A DNA stretch of 64,000 nt from Methanorbis furvi (GTDB lineage: Archaea; Halobacteriota; Methanomicrobia; Methanomicrobiales; Methanocorpusculaceae), in assembly GCF_032714615.1 (NCBI RefSeq), contig NZ_JAWDKA010000004.1, positions 62,001-126,000 of the forward strand, written 5' to 3'. Under the pieces are notes generated by a model that worked only from the letters and a program-made list of their open reading frames with translations, did no database searches and had not been told where the DNA came from. The translations under genes and the position numbers were made by a program. This document shows, piece by piece, positions 45,320-54,209 of this stretch (position 1 is the first letter of the stretch; each line of letters opens with the position of its first letter).

Positions 45320-46139
45320 AACCTGGCGCGACAACAGCCGCAGCATCTACTGCGACGGCGAGTACGCTTACGTTCCGGTTTTGGACGGCTGGCCGTACGA
45401 TCTTGAGATCCCTGAGCGTGCGCCGTACAAAGGCCCCGGGTACCAGCGGCTCGGCGACACTCTGCTTTTGCACGGCGCGTCGCCGACGGATGACGAGCTT
45501 AATGATCTCATCGCATGGGAGCAGCCAGCCTGCATTCTGCATCTGCAGGAACACGCAGGCGTCATGCGGCTGCCAAAGGCTGTTGTCCTCTACGGCAAAC
45601 CGCATGACGTGACATTCTCTGAAGCAGGAATTTTTTACACGCTCAACCCTGCAGAGATTATGTTCTCGCAGGGCAACCGGCGCGAAAAGATGCGGCTGCG
45701 GTCTCTCGTGCGGTCAGGCGAAAAGGTTGCCGACATGTTTGCCGGCATCGGCTACTTCACTCTCACCGCCGCATTCAAAGGAGCCGAGGTGCATGCGATG
45801 GAGATCAACCGCGTCTCGTTCGTGTACCTGATCAAAAATATTCATGACAACTATGTTTCCAAAAACGTTCGTGCCCAGTGCGGCGACTGCCGCGACCTGC
45901 TATCCGGCACCTACGACCGGATACTGATGGGACATTTTGACGCAGTCGATTTTCTGCCGCACGCTCTTGCTCACGCCGGACCCGGGACCATCCTGCATGT
46001 TCACGGCGTCGGCGACCGGTCGGCTGAGGTTGCCGCTGCTGTCGAAGGAGCAGGTTTTAGGTATTCTCTCAGCGAACATAAAGTAAAGAAGTACGCGAGC
46101 CGCACCTGGCACTGCGTATGGGACGTTGAACTGAGATGA
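45267..46139 (+). CDS. Trm5/Taw2-type tRNA position-37 modification enzyme
   Basis: The 290-residue class I AdoMet-binding protein has motif I at VADMFAGIGYFTLTAAFKGA and acidic motif II at VHAMEINRVSFVYLIKNI. The catalytic-region stretch LMGHFDAVDFLPHAL is closer to Taw2 (aminocarboxypropyl transfer to 4-demethylwyosine in tRNA-Phe) than to the N-L-P motif of Trm5. The start gives a 53-base overlap with nmd3 and is supported by family-like residues KVRRILKSSLP at its beginning; the ribosome site is weak. Its stop overlaps the coaBC start (ATGA). I favour Taw2 over Trm5. Confidence 0.72.
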   Translation: MKVRRILKSSLPNLSRTETWRDNSRSIYCDGEYAYVPVLDGWPYDLEIPERAPYKGPGYQRLGDTLLLHGASPTDDELNDLIAWEQPACILHLQEHAGVMRLPKAVVLYGKPHDVTFSEAGIFYTLNPAEIMFSQGNRREKMRLRSLVRSGEKVADMFAGIGYFTLTAAFKGAEVHAMEINRVSFVYLIKNIHDNYVSKNVRAQCGDCRDLLSGTYDRILMGHFDAVDFLPHALAHAGPGTILHVHGVGDRSAEVAAAVEGAGFRYSLSEHKVKKYASRTWHCVWDVELR

Positions 46140-47281
46140 ACCGGACGCTTGAACACAAACGGATTGTGCTTGCGGTCACAGGCAGCATTGCTGCGGTTGA
46201 GACCGTGAAGCTTACCCATGAGCTGCGGCGGCGCGGCGCTGAAGTGATTGGCATTCTGAGTCCTGCGGCATGCGGCATCATCCACCCTGATGCGCTGACC
46301 TATGCGTGCGCGAGACCGGCGCTGACGAAGATCACCGGCATGGTCGAGCATGTCCTCTACTGCGGAGAGGGCGGTGAGGCCGACCTCCTTCTCATTGCGC
46401 CGGCAACCGCGAACACGATCGGAAAAATTGCCTGCGGTATTGATGACACCATTGTCACCACGTTTGCAACGACCGCTATCGGCAGAGGAATGCCGGTCGT
46501 CGTTGTTCCTGCAATGCATGAATCGATGTACCGCCATCCGGCTGTGGTAAAAAATATTGAGACGCTTCGTTCGATGCAGATCGAAGTGGTTCCGCCGCGA
46601 ATGGAAGAGGAGAAGGCAAAGATTGCCGGCATCGAAGAGATCTGTCTGTATGCGGAACGTGCACTCTCGTCCTGCCCGCTTGCAGGAAAACGTGTTCTCA
46701 TCACGAGTGGTTCCTGCCGCGAGGAGGTTGATGATGTGAGAATTCTGACGACCCGGTCGTCAGGGACGATGGGACGCGCCCTTGCACTTGAAGCGTTCCG
46801 GCTTGGTGCCGAGGTGGCGGTTGTTGCAAACACCGCGGTCCACGGCGTGGTCCCGAATGTCAAAAACATCTGCATCACCAGCGCTTGCGATATGCATGAG
46901 GCGGTGCTCCGCGAGGTTGCCGAGCACAAGCCGGATATCTATATCAGTGCTGCGGCAATCTCAGATTTCTCGCCGGTCCGCACCGCGGGGAAAATTCCAA
47001 GCGGTGAAGCATGCGATCTCAGGCTCACACCGCAGCCGAAACTGATCTCCAAACTCTATCATCAGGGAATCAAAGTTGTCGGGTTCAAGCTTGGCGAAAA
47101 CGCGGTTACCGAGGCAGAGAAACTTCTCGAACAAGAGGATGTTGTTCTTGTTGCGGCAAACAAGCCTGTCGTGATGGGGTCCCTGTCGGGAGAGTATCTG
47201 CTGATGAAGAAACATGCGAGCCGGACGGTCTCCGGCAGTAAAGCAGAAATTGCTCAGGAATTATGGAAGGAACTGCTGTAG
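46136..47281 (+). CDS. coaBC: bifunctional phosphopantothenoylcysteine decarboxylase / phosphopantothenate-cysteine ligase
   Basis: This enzyme adds cysteine to 4'-phosphopantothenate and decarboxylates the product to 4'-phosphopantetheine. The N-terminal flavoprotein half shows IVLAVTGSIAAVETVKLTHE and the substrate clamp VPAMHESMYRHP. The C-terminal half shows RVLITSGSCREEVDDVRILT, then RSSGTMGRALALEAF. Length 381 is typical. It lies in the same operon as pantoate kinase and phosphopantothenate synthetase, giving three consecutive steps of archaeal CoA synthesis. Confidence 0.94.
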   Translation: MNRTLEHKRIVLAVTGSIAAVETVKLTHELRRRGAEVIGILSPAACGIIHPDALTYACARPALTKITGMVEHVLYCGEGGEADLLLIAPATANTIGKIACGIDDTIVTTFATTAIGRGMPVVVVPAMHESMYRHPAVVKNIETLRSMQIEVVPPRMEEEKAKIAGIEEICLYAERALSSCPLAGKRVLITSGSCREEVDDVRILTTRSSGTMGRALALEAFRLGAEVAVVANTAVHGVVPNVKNICITSACDMHEAVLREVAEHKPDIYISAAAISDFSPVRTAGKIPSGEACDLRLTPQPKLISKLYHQGIKVVGFKLGENAVTEAEKLLEQEDVVLVAANKPVVMGSLSGEYLLMKKHASRTVSGSKAEIAQELWKELL

Positions 47282-48111
47282 CTTTTGCGCCGGGCCATAT
47301 CTCGGGATACTTCAAACGCATCGACGGTGACTCGCCGAAGACCACCGGCAGCTGCGGCGCAGGCATTGTGATCGACCGCGGCGTTACCGCATCAGTAACT
47401 CCTTCTCCGAAAACTTCGGTCATTGTCACCGACCGAACGCCTGCCGGCGAATCCCTGATCAGCTACGGCTCAGGTCTTATCGAAGAACTGCTTTCCGGTC
47501 TTGGAGTTTGTGCAAAAGTTGAGACAACGTCCGGTCTTCCAATTGGTGCAGGGTTTGGCATGAGTGCTGCGGCAATTCTTGCAACACTCACTGCGGCAAA
47601 CGCGGTGTTTGAACTTGGCATGAGTGCTGAAGCGATCTCAGAACTCGCTCATGAGACCGAGGTTGCGCACAACACCGGCCTTGGCGATGTGGCGGCGGCA
47701 AGCAGCGGAGGGGTTGCGGTCCGGACGGCCCCGGGGATTTTCGGGGTAAGCAGCCGGTTTTTCCCGGATGCTGAGATATGTTCGGTGACGTTTGGGTCGA
47801 TATTCACTCCTGACGTTATCGGATCGCCCGAAAAAATGGCTCAGGTCACTGCGGCGTTTCCTGTCGGGGAACCCGCAACGTTTACGGAGTTCATGATGAA
47901 GTCCCGGCAGTTTGCCGAGGCAAGCGGTCTTATCCCTGCACGAATTCGTCCGGTGCTTGATGCCTGCGATGAGGCTGGCATCCTCGCAAGCATGACGATG
48001 CTCGGCTGCGGCGTGTTTGCCGCATCCGATGCTCTTGAAATTTTGTCAGAGTTCGGGACTGCGGTTCCTTTGAAGGTCTGTCCGCACGGTCCGACTCTTT
48101 TGGAGGTGTAA
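47263..48111 (+). CDS. pantoate kinase (archaeal, GHMP family)
   Basis: The enzyme phosphorylates pantoate with ATP, the archaeal replacement for pantothenate kinase. The 282 residues have GHMP motifs: VAFAPGHISGYFKRIDGDSP near the start and the glycine-rich GLPIGAGFGMSAAAILATL. HNTGLGDVAAASSGGVAVR follows. The chosen ATG overlaps the end of coaBC by 19 bases. The PPS gene begins 3 bases after it. Together these two enzymes convert pantoate to 4'-phosphopantothenate. Confidence 0.92.
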   Translation: MEGTAVAFAPGHISGYFKRIDGDSPKTTGSCGAGIVIDRGVTASVTPSPKTSVIVTDRTPAGESLISYGSGLIEELLSGLGVCAKVETTSGLPIGAGFGMSAAAILATLTAANAVFELGMSAEAISELAHETEVAHNTGLGDVAAASSGGVAVRTAPGIFGVSSRFFPDAEICSVTFGSIFTPDVIGSPEKMAQVTAAFPVGEPATFTEFMMKSRQFAEASGLIPARIRPVLDACDEAGILASMTMLGCGVFAASDALEILSEFGTAVPLKVCPHGPTLLEV

Positions 48112-48114
48112 AGT

Positions 48115-48855
48115 ATGTCTGATATTCCGAAAAGTCATCCGCGCTATAAGTCGCTTATGACAAGACAGCGGCTTGCCGAGCATGCTGTAACTGGTGTTGT
48201 GTCCATGGAGGGGCTGACCTCTCACGGACGCGGCGAGGCATTTGATTATCTGATCGGGGAAAAAACTCCGGCCGTTGCTCTTGAGGCAGAGAAACTCGCG
48301 GCCCGCGTGCTTCTTGCGGCCCGCCATCCGGTGCTTTCGATCAACGGAAACACTGCGGCTCTTGCGGCCCCACAGATTGCGGAGCTTCAGCAGGCGTCGG
48401 GTGCTGAGGTTGAGGTGAATCTGTTTCACCGGACCGAGGAGAGGATTACTCTGGTGACCAACGTTTTGCGGGATGCGGGCGTTGTGGTCTCCGAAGGACC
48501 GGTCGAACGGTGTGTTCCACTGCCGCATGACCGTGGTCTCTGCAGGCCTGAGGGAATCGGCAACGCTGATGTGGTGCTTGTGCCGCTTGAGGACGGCGAC
48601 CGGTGTGAGGCTTTGGTTGGTATGGGCAAAATTGTGATCACGGTTGATCTCAATCCTCTTGACCGGACCTCAAAGATGGCGACGATCCCGATCATCGATG
48701 AAGTCACGCGGGCACTGCCAAACATTGCTGCCGAGTGTAGGAGGCTGCGTGCGGCCGGGGATACTTTGGTGATGCCGGAGTCGTTTGACGGAAAGTACTT
48801 CCTTGCCGGAGCAATTGACGCAATTGCGGAGACGCTGCATCATGCTCTGGATTGA
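48115..48855 (+). CDS. 4-phosphopantoate-beta-alanine ligase (phosphopantothenate synthetase)
   Basis: The enzyme joins 4-phosphopantoate and beta-alanine using ATP. The 246 residues match the archaeal family: SDIPKSHPRYKSLMTRQRLA, EGLTSHGRGEAFDYLIGE, PVLSINGNTAALAAPQI, NLFHRTEERI, VPLEDGDRCEALVGMGK and VDLNPLDRTSKMATIPIID. It follows pantoate kinase and ends 14 bases inside the RFC gene. Confidence 0.94.
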   Translation: MSDIPKSHPRYKSLMTRQRLAEHAVTGVVSMEGLTSHGRGEAFDYLIGEKTPAVALEAEKLAARVLLAARHPVLSINGNTAALAAPQIAELQQASGAEVEVNLFHRTEERITLVTNVLRDAGVVVSEGPVERCVPLPHDRGLCRPEGIGNADVVLVPLEDGDRCEALVGMGKIVITVDLNPLDRTSKMATIPIIDEVTRALPNIAAECRRLRAAGDTLVMPESFDGKYFLAGAIDAIAETLHHALD

Positions 48856-49831
48856 GAAGTACCGGCCCAAAACATTTGATGAGGTGCTTGGTCAGGAGCC
48901 TGCGGTCCGTCAGCTGCGTTCGTATGCTGCAAGCGGCAACCTTCCACACTTAATGGTCATCGGACGATCAGGCTGCGGGAAGTCATCAGCCCTTGAGGCA
49001 TTTTCGCGGGAGTTTTATCCTGAGTCTGCATCAGAGAACACAACTGTTCTGCCGGTGTCGGTGATGTTTTCGCAGGGGCATGCGTATTTTTCCGAGAACG
49101 ATAGGTTTACCGCGCTCTACCAGAAGGACAAGTCGGTGCTGGCGAACTTCAAGTACATCGTGAAGTGGCATGCGTCACTGAAGCCGCTGTCTGCTGAGTT
49201 CCGGTTGATCATTTTTGACGGGGCTGGCGATCTGCCGAAGGATGCGCAGGCTGCTCTTCGGAGAATTATGGAGCGGTACAGCAGGACATGCAGGTTTGTG
49301 TTTGTGGCAAACTCGATGAGTTCTTTAATTGAGCCGATCCGTTCACGATGCGTGCCGCTCTACTTCCTGCCAATCGAAGCCGCACTGATGCAAAAAAGGC
49401 TGCTTGAGATTCTCGCCCGCGAGGGAGTGCCGGGAGCGGTGTCTGAAGAGAGTCTTGAGATGCTGATTCTTGGTTCGGACGGTGATCTCCGTCGTGCGCT
49501 GGTGTGGCTTGAGCTGATGGCGCTGCACGGGGTTACGGAGCTTGCAGAGCTCTCAGACACCGAGACCGGAACGCTTGCGAATGCTGTCGCTGATGCATGC
49601 AGACGCGGGGATGATGAGGCGGCGCGAAAGATTGCGGAAAATCTGATGATTGAGTACGGGCTTTCAGGATCCGAGGTGCTTGGTCTTATCCGGGGAGCGT
49701 TCCGTGGCACGCTTACGCCGGACGCGGCACTGCTGTTTGCGGACGCAGATCTTGCGATTCGTGCGGGCTCAAATGAGTATCTCCAGATGAATGCGTTTGT
49801 TGCCGCACTTTCTGCGATGGTTCGCGGATAA
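48842..49831 (+). CDS. replication factor C small-subunit-like AAA+ protein with altered Walker B
   Basis: RFC loads the PCNA clamp at primer ends. The 329 residues begin WIEKYRPKTFDEVLGQEPAV and have Walker A GRSGCGKS (41-48) and the arginine-finger motif SRC (168-170). Where RFC has DEAD, Walker B reads LIIFDGAGD (122-130), lacking the catalytic acidic pair. The protein may therefore bind but not hydrolyse ATP and act as a partner subunit supplying the arginine finger. The ATG overlaps the preceding gene by 14 bases; an in-frame ATG at 48785 is deeper inside it and gives unlikely extra residues. Archaea often carry one standard and one variant small subunit, so a second copy elsewhere is expected. 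Confidence 0.85.
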   Translation: MLWIEKYRPKTFDEVLGQEPAVRQLRSYAASGNLPHLMVIGRSGCGKSSALEAFSREFYPESASENTTVLPVSVMFSQGHAYFSENDRFTALYQKDKSVLANFKYIVKWHASLKPLSAEFRLIIFDGAGDLPKDAQAALRRIMERYSRTCRFVFVANSMSSLIEPIRSRCVPLYFLPIEAALMQKRLLEILAREGVPGAVSEESLEMLILGSDGDLRRALVWLELMALHGVTELAELSDTETGTLANAVADACRRGDDEAARKIAENLMIEYGLSGSEVLGLIRGAFRGTLTPDAALLFADADLAIRAGSNEYLQMNAFVAALSAMVRG

Positions 49832-49852
49832 GTTCGGCATGGTATTTTGAAA

Positions 49853-50233
49853 ACGCGAATAGCGCGAATCGCATGCCTCTGGCCTGCTCACCGTTTCACG
49901 GAATAAAAAAAATCGCCAATGGCGATTTTTCAAAAAGAAATTTTCTGTGTATCTTAATACGAAAAAAATCTGAAAAAATTATTTTGATAAATTTTTAAAA
50001 ATCGCCATTGGAGATTTTTCAAAAAGAAATTTTCTGCGTATCTTACTACGAAAAAAAAATCTGAAAAAATTATTTTGATAAACTTTTAAAAATCGCCATT
50101 GGAGATTTTTCAAAAAGAAATTTTCTATGTATCTTACTACGAAAAAAAAAATCTGAAAAAATTATTTTGATAAATTTTGAAAAATCGCCATTGGCGATTT
50201 TTTTTATTCGCGCTATTCGCGCCATTCGCGTTT
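49853..50233. repeat. family C repeat with three tandem 89-93 bp units
   Basis: The left end carries 'gcgaatagcgcgaatcgcat' and the core (gcctctggcctgctcaccgt). Palindrome-led units start at 49912, 50001 and 50091, and a closing palindrome at 50184 is followed by the reversed end (attcgcgctattcgcgccat). Each unit is palindrome, then caaaaagaaattttctg, then cgaaaaaaatctgaaaaaat and tattttgataaa. This unit is different in sequence from the tandem unit at 10.5 kb. It lies between convergent genes. Confidence 0.86.
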
Positions 50234-50250
50234 CATTTTTCAAAAAAAAA

Positions 50251-51594
50251 TTACAACGAGCAGTACGTCGCAAGTTTTCTGATCAGATTGTCCACCTGAA
50301 CCTCAGCAAGACCGATGTATGCATCAGGATTCAGGAGACCGACAAGCTCCTCAGCAGACACGTACTTCACCACATCATGCTTTGCAGAAAGAATTTCCGC
50401 GAGCGGTTTTCCTGCGGCAAGGGCCTCCATACTGCTCTCGCGGATGATCTCATGCGCATCCTGACGCGGCATTCCCCTTCTGGTCAGCTCAATCATCACC
50501 GACTCCGCAAGCGTAATCCCGTGCAGCATCAGAAGATTTCTTCTGATGTTATCAGTATTGATCACAAGATTTTCGAGAACTCCGGTCATCAGCTTCAAAC
50601 AGTGATCACAGAGAATCGTTGCCTCGGGAAACGTAATCCGTTCGCATGACGAGTTCGTCAGATCCCGTTCATCCCACAGAGTATTGTTCTGCAGGGCAGG
50701 CTCGATCATCGCACGGACAATTCTTGCAAGACCGCAGACCTGTTCGCTTTTGATCGGGTTTCTCTTGTGCGGCATCGTGGACGACCCGACCTGTTTCTTG
50801 CCGAACGCCTCTTCCACCTCGCCGATCTCGGTTCTCTGCAGAGATCTGATCTCAACACCGATCTTATCGAGGGTGGTTGCAATGTTTGCAAGCATGAAAA
50901 TGTACTCGGCATATCGGTCGCGGGCGATGACCTGGCTGGACACATCAACCGACCCGATCTCCAGATACTTCATCATTGCAGCCTGCACTTCGATGCCGTG
51001 AGTACCCATCGCTGCCATCGTGCCAACCGCTCCGGTCATCTGACCAACAACAACACGCGAACGGATCTCACGCAGACGATCGATGTGGCGGGCGACTTCC
51101 GATGCCCAGTTCGCAAACCGCAGACCATACGTTGTCGGGACCCCCTGCTGACCATGCGTGCGGGAGGCGCAGACCAGACTTTTTGTTGAGCCGGCACGGT
51201 CCAGCAGCACCGTGAGGAGAGCAACCAGCTTTTTTTCAAGCGTGGTGAACGCATCTTTGAGCTGCAGACCGGTTGCGGTGTCTAAAATATCGTTCGAGGT
51301 AGCCCCATAGTGAATCCATCGTCCTGCATCGCCGCAGACCTCAGAGATTGCCCGGATCATTGCCATGGTGTCATGGTTGATCTCAGCTTCAATCTCCTTT
51401 GCACGAAGGAGGGATGCAGAGAGAGCATTCTGTTCGATGATTTTTGCGTCATCTGCCGGGATCATGCCGACCTCGGCCTCGGCATGGGCGAGTGCAATCT
51501 CTGCACGGACAAGACAGGTAAAACGATGCTCTTCGCTCCAGATGCTCCGCATCTCAGGAGTACCGTACCGGAAATCGATCGGATGGATTGCCAT
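50251..51594 (-). CDS. purB: adenylosuccinate lyase
   Basis: The enzyme catalyses two fumarate-releasing steps of purine synthesis. The 447 residues start MAIHPIDFRYGTPEMRSIWS at 51594; the open frame above it is repeat-like. The fumarase-superfamily signature GSSTMPHKRNPIKSEQ is present, and HYGATSNDILDTATGLQ and SRTHGQQGVPTTYGLRFA are the other conserved blocks. The protein ends at a family C repeat and is convergent with the RFC gene. Confidence 0.95.
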   Translation of the reverse strand: MAIHPIDFRYGTPEMRSIWSEEHRFTCLVRAEIALAHAEAEVGMIPADDAKIIEQNALSASLLRAKEIEAEINHDTMAMIRAISEVCGDAGRWIHYGATSNDILDTATGLQLKDAFTTLEKKLVALLTVLLDRAGSTKSLVCASRTHGQQGVPTTYGLRFANWASEVARHIDRLREIRSRVVVGQMTGAVGTMAAMGTHGIEVQAAMMKYLEIGSVDVSSQVIARDRYAEYIFMLANIATTLDKIGVEIRSLQRTEIGEVEEAFGKKQVGSSTMPHKRNPIKSEQVCGLARIVRAMIEPALQNNTLWDERDLTNSSCERITFPEATILCDHCLKLMTGVLENLVINTDNIRRNLLMLHGITLAESVMIELTRRGMPRQDAHEIIRESSMEALAAGKPLAEILSAKHDVVKYVSAEELVGLLNPDAYIGLAEVQVDNLIRKLATYCSL

Positions 51595-51722
51595 AACTGA
51601 TGAAATTATTGGTGCTGAAATCATATCAAAGGTCTTGCTTGGACAGTTTTGGTTATGATGCCGGGGCTTGGGTGAAGAGAGCTGGCGATATTTTTTTCGC
51701 GGCTGCTTCACGGGGTAGCATA

Positions 51723-51800
51723 CAAAAAAATTTACAAACGAAAATTATTTTTCAAAAAAAAATTATTGATCAAAACCTGCATCACAAAAAATTTTTCAAA
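51723..51800. repeat. direct repeat flanking family A copy 3, left copy
   Basis: About 78 bases including tttacaaacgaaaattattt and ttgatcaaaacctgcatcac. They recur almost unchanged at 52383-52461, immediately on the other side of the element. Differences are mostly in A/T run length. Confidence 0.85.
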
Positions 51801-51802
51801 TA

Positions 51803-52378
51803 GGAGTTACGCGGTGGTGAATGTTTTGTACTGTGAAAAATATTGATCGAGTTAGTGGCGAGTGGGGCCTCGTGGAAAAAAGAACCGCAAATCCACGCAA
51901 ATCTCGGTCGCTTCGCTCCCTCCGCAAATCGCGTTTGCTGTTCGTCGCTCTCATCCCGCCGGATTCCGGCGGGCTCGTTGCTATCGCAACCGCGACGGCA
52001 AACGCTGGACGGCGCCATTCGGGCGCCGTCTTGTGGATGAGAGCAGATTTTATCCATATACCTGTGACTGAAAAACAACCCCCCAAACAATAAAATATCC
52101 TAATTCATGAGAAAAGCTATCCCATTTTCAAGGCGGCGCGCGAATCGCGCCGCCAGCGTTTGCCGTCGCGGTTGCGATAGCAACGAGCCCGCCGGAATCC
52201 GGCGGGATGAGAGCGACGAACAGCAAACGCGATTTGCGGAGGGAGCGAAGCGACCGAGATTTGCGTGGATTTGCGGTTCTTTTCTCCACGAGGCCACACT
52301 TGCCACTCTCCCGATCTACATTTTTCATAATGCGATACAACAGTTCCACCACCTCATACAATCACACCGCGTAAGTCC
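51803..52378. mobile_element. family A fold-back element, copy 3 (different interior)
   Basis: It is bounded by GGAGTTACGCGGTG on the left and CACCGCGTAAGTCC on the right (one mismatch to the consensus end). The interior does not match copies 1 and 2. It contains a 143-bp perfect or near-perfect inverted repeat (51866-52007 and 52153-52295) with 'cgcaaatctcggtcgcttcg' and 'ccgccggattccggcggg' blocks. An extra hairpin ggcggcgcgcgaatcgcgcc lies near 52132. It is flanked by about 78-bp direct repeats. No coding gene is evident. Confidence 0.82.
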
Positions 52379-52382
52379 AGCT

Positions 52383-52461
52383 AAAAAAAATTTTACAAAC
52401 GAAAATTATTTTTTCAAAAAAAAATTATTGATCAAAACCTGCATCACAAAAAAAATTTCAA
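52383..52461. repeat. direct repeat flanking family A copy 3, right copy
   Basis: Second copy of the roughly 78-base sequence (ttttacaaacgaaaattatt, then ttgatcaaaacctgcatcac), ending 8 bases before the stop codon of the DUF2070 gene. Confidence 0.85.
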
Positions 52462-52468
52462 AAAAAAA

Positions 52469-54202
52469 TCAGATGCAGATCATAAAGATCAGCAGCGTCA
52501 CCAGAAACGAAACCAGCAGCAGCAGCACCGACAACGGCAGAAGATTTGTCACCATCGCATTCACCGTTGAAGACAACTGCACAGTTCTGGTCGGGCCGAA
52601 CACCTCCACATCGCGACAGAGACCGGTTGCAACCGCAGCCTCGGCAGGAGAGAGATCAGCGATCGCCTCAAGAATTGCCTCAAGCAGATGCGGAAGAATT
52701 TGTTGCGGAGATACCGCCATGCCGACCGGATTTCTGCCGGAGATCGTGTTCACCACATGCGAATCGGTCGTAAGAATCTCGGCCTCATCAAGGCCCAAGC
52801 CAAGTACAGCGTTTCGCAGCACTTCCCGGACACCCATGTGAACATTGTTCCCGTCAAACAGCACATACGCAGTTTTTGCGCCGAGAACTTCTGTAACCAT
52901 CACTAAAACACCCATATCGCCAAAACCCTCCTCGCGGGAGAACGGCAAAATCTTCTGGGACACACCAACCGAAAACGAAGTCAGCTCCGCATTCGACTGA
53001 AGCTCCATCGCATTTCGCGACGCAGTAATGTACTCAGCTCCGGTTTTTGAAGCTGGCAGCACAACAGACGTTACCTCAACCATACAGTTGTGCGCATCCA
53101 CAAACCCGATATTCTCATACCAGTGATGACCTTCCGCCATCACAATCGCCCCGACCGAGTAATCGAGATCCTCGGTCATCTCAGGAGACCGGGTGGTGAC
53201 CAACAAAATTGAGTTGCCAAACCGCTGGGAAAGTACCGACACCGTTCCAAAGCTCGTCCGCTTCGGCATACTTGCGACCGGTGTATAGACAAGACTCTTC
53301 CGCGTCTCATTGATCGCGTCGGCAATTTTTTCGCACTCATCTTCAGAGACTAAGTTAAAATCATGCGTCGCACAGCCGTGCGAGATGAACACCGTCTCAT
53401 TCTCGGAAAACTCATCATGCAGATGCTTCGGATAGTTGCCGCCGCCAACTTCAGACAAAGGTCCCGGGTGAAGATTCGGGACAACAAACAAAATATCCTT
53501 CTTGCCCTGACGGCGGAAGAAGAAACTTGTCTCCGGCACCGTGACTGCTTCACCGATCGTGCGGAAATAATCCTCCAGAGACTTCGAGCCGTCCGTCAGA
53601 TGTGCAAGAAATGCATTGATGAACTGCATCGCAGAAATCCCGTGGGCTTTTCGAAGCGGCCGGTCGAACAGGATCAGGAAACTGATGATGCCGATCGAAA
53701 AGATCACAATCGAGAGAACCGCCGGCAGAAGGTACGAGGTCCCAAACAGATACACACCAAGAACAACACCAGCAATCGTCTGAACAGCCGCAGGCAGGTA
53801 CATCCGAACAATCCGGTAATCGGAAATTGCCGTCAGCACCAGCAGACGAATCGCAAGAATAAATCCGAGACCAAACACATACGCAAGTGCTGCGTCCAGC
53901 ACAAGCCCGATCAGCATCCAGAATAAGGAGAAGATCATGCCGGCAAGAGCTACAAGAGCCGATCTGTTCCAGGTAAGCTTCTCGGTTCCCAGCAGATCGA
54001 CCAGAGGTTTCGTGAGAAACAGCGCAATAACTGCGGCAACGGCAAAGACCGTGCCGTACATCATCTCCCCCGGTCCCCCGACCAAGTATCCGACCGCGTC
54101 CACAAGAGCGCCGATCACGAGAATTATTATCAGCGACTGCCACCAGACCGGCGCTGAGAAAAGATATTTTGAAAGGTTTTCCGTTTTTGCTTCAGTAGCC
54201 AT
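52469..54202 (-). CDS. DUF2070 family membrane protein
   Basis: The 577-residue archaeal protein has six to seven N-terminal membrane helices (LIIILVIGALVDAVGYLV, ALVALAGMIFSLFWMLIGLV, AVLSIVIFSIGIISFLILF). A large soluble domain follows with KDILFVVPNLHPGPLSEVGG, FISHGCATHDFNLVSEDECE and VTEVLGAKTAYVLFDGNNVH, and one C-terminal helix (LLPLSVLLLLVSFLVTLLIF). It is the DUF2070 family; a hydrolase-like metal-binding arrangement (HPGP, HGCATHD) is visible in the soluble domain, but its activity is unknown. The gene precedes nothing on its 3' side except repeats, and follows dph6 by 7 bases. Confidence 0.88.
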   Translation of the reverse strand: MATEAKTENLSKYLFSAPVWWQSLIIILVIGALVDAVGYLVGGPGEMMYGTVFAVAAVIALFLTKPLVDLLGTEKLTWNRSALVALAGMIFSLFWMLIGLVLDAALAYVFGLGFILAIRLLVLTAISDYRIVRMYLPAAVQTIAGVVLGVYLFGTSYLLPAVLSIVIFSIGIISFLILFDRPLRKAHGISAMQFINAFLAHLTDGSKSLEDYFRTIGEAVTVPETSFFFRRQGKKDILFVVPNLHPGPLSEVGGGNYPKHLHDEFSENETVFISHGCATHDFNLVSEDECEKIADAINETRKSLVYTPVASMPKRTSFGTVSVLSQRFGNSILLVTTRSPEMTEDLDYSVGAIVMAEGHHWYENIGFVDAHNCMVEVTSVVLPASKTGAEYITASRNAMELQSNAELTSFSVGVSQKILPFSREEGFGDMGVLVMVTEVLGAKTAYVLFDGNNVHMGVREVLRNAVLGLGLDEAEILTTDSHVVNTISGRNPVGMAVSPQQILPHLLEAILEAIADLSPAEAAVATGLCRDVEVFGPTRTVQLSSTVNAMVTNLLPLSVLLLLVSFLVTLLIFMICI

Positions 54203-54209
54203 TGTATTT

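Noticed and set aside
49912-50205. CRISPR-like regular palindromic repeats
   Set aside because: The sequences between the palindromes are copies of each other within a locus, not unique spacers; spacing is long (about 70 bases), the arrays have only three units, and no cas genes are near.
52107-52841. 244-codon open frame crossing family A copy 3 and the DUF2070 gene
   Set aside because: It begins in the inverted repeat, runs antisense to the end of the DUF2070 gene and has low-complexity S/T/R-rich sequence.
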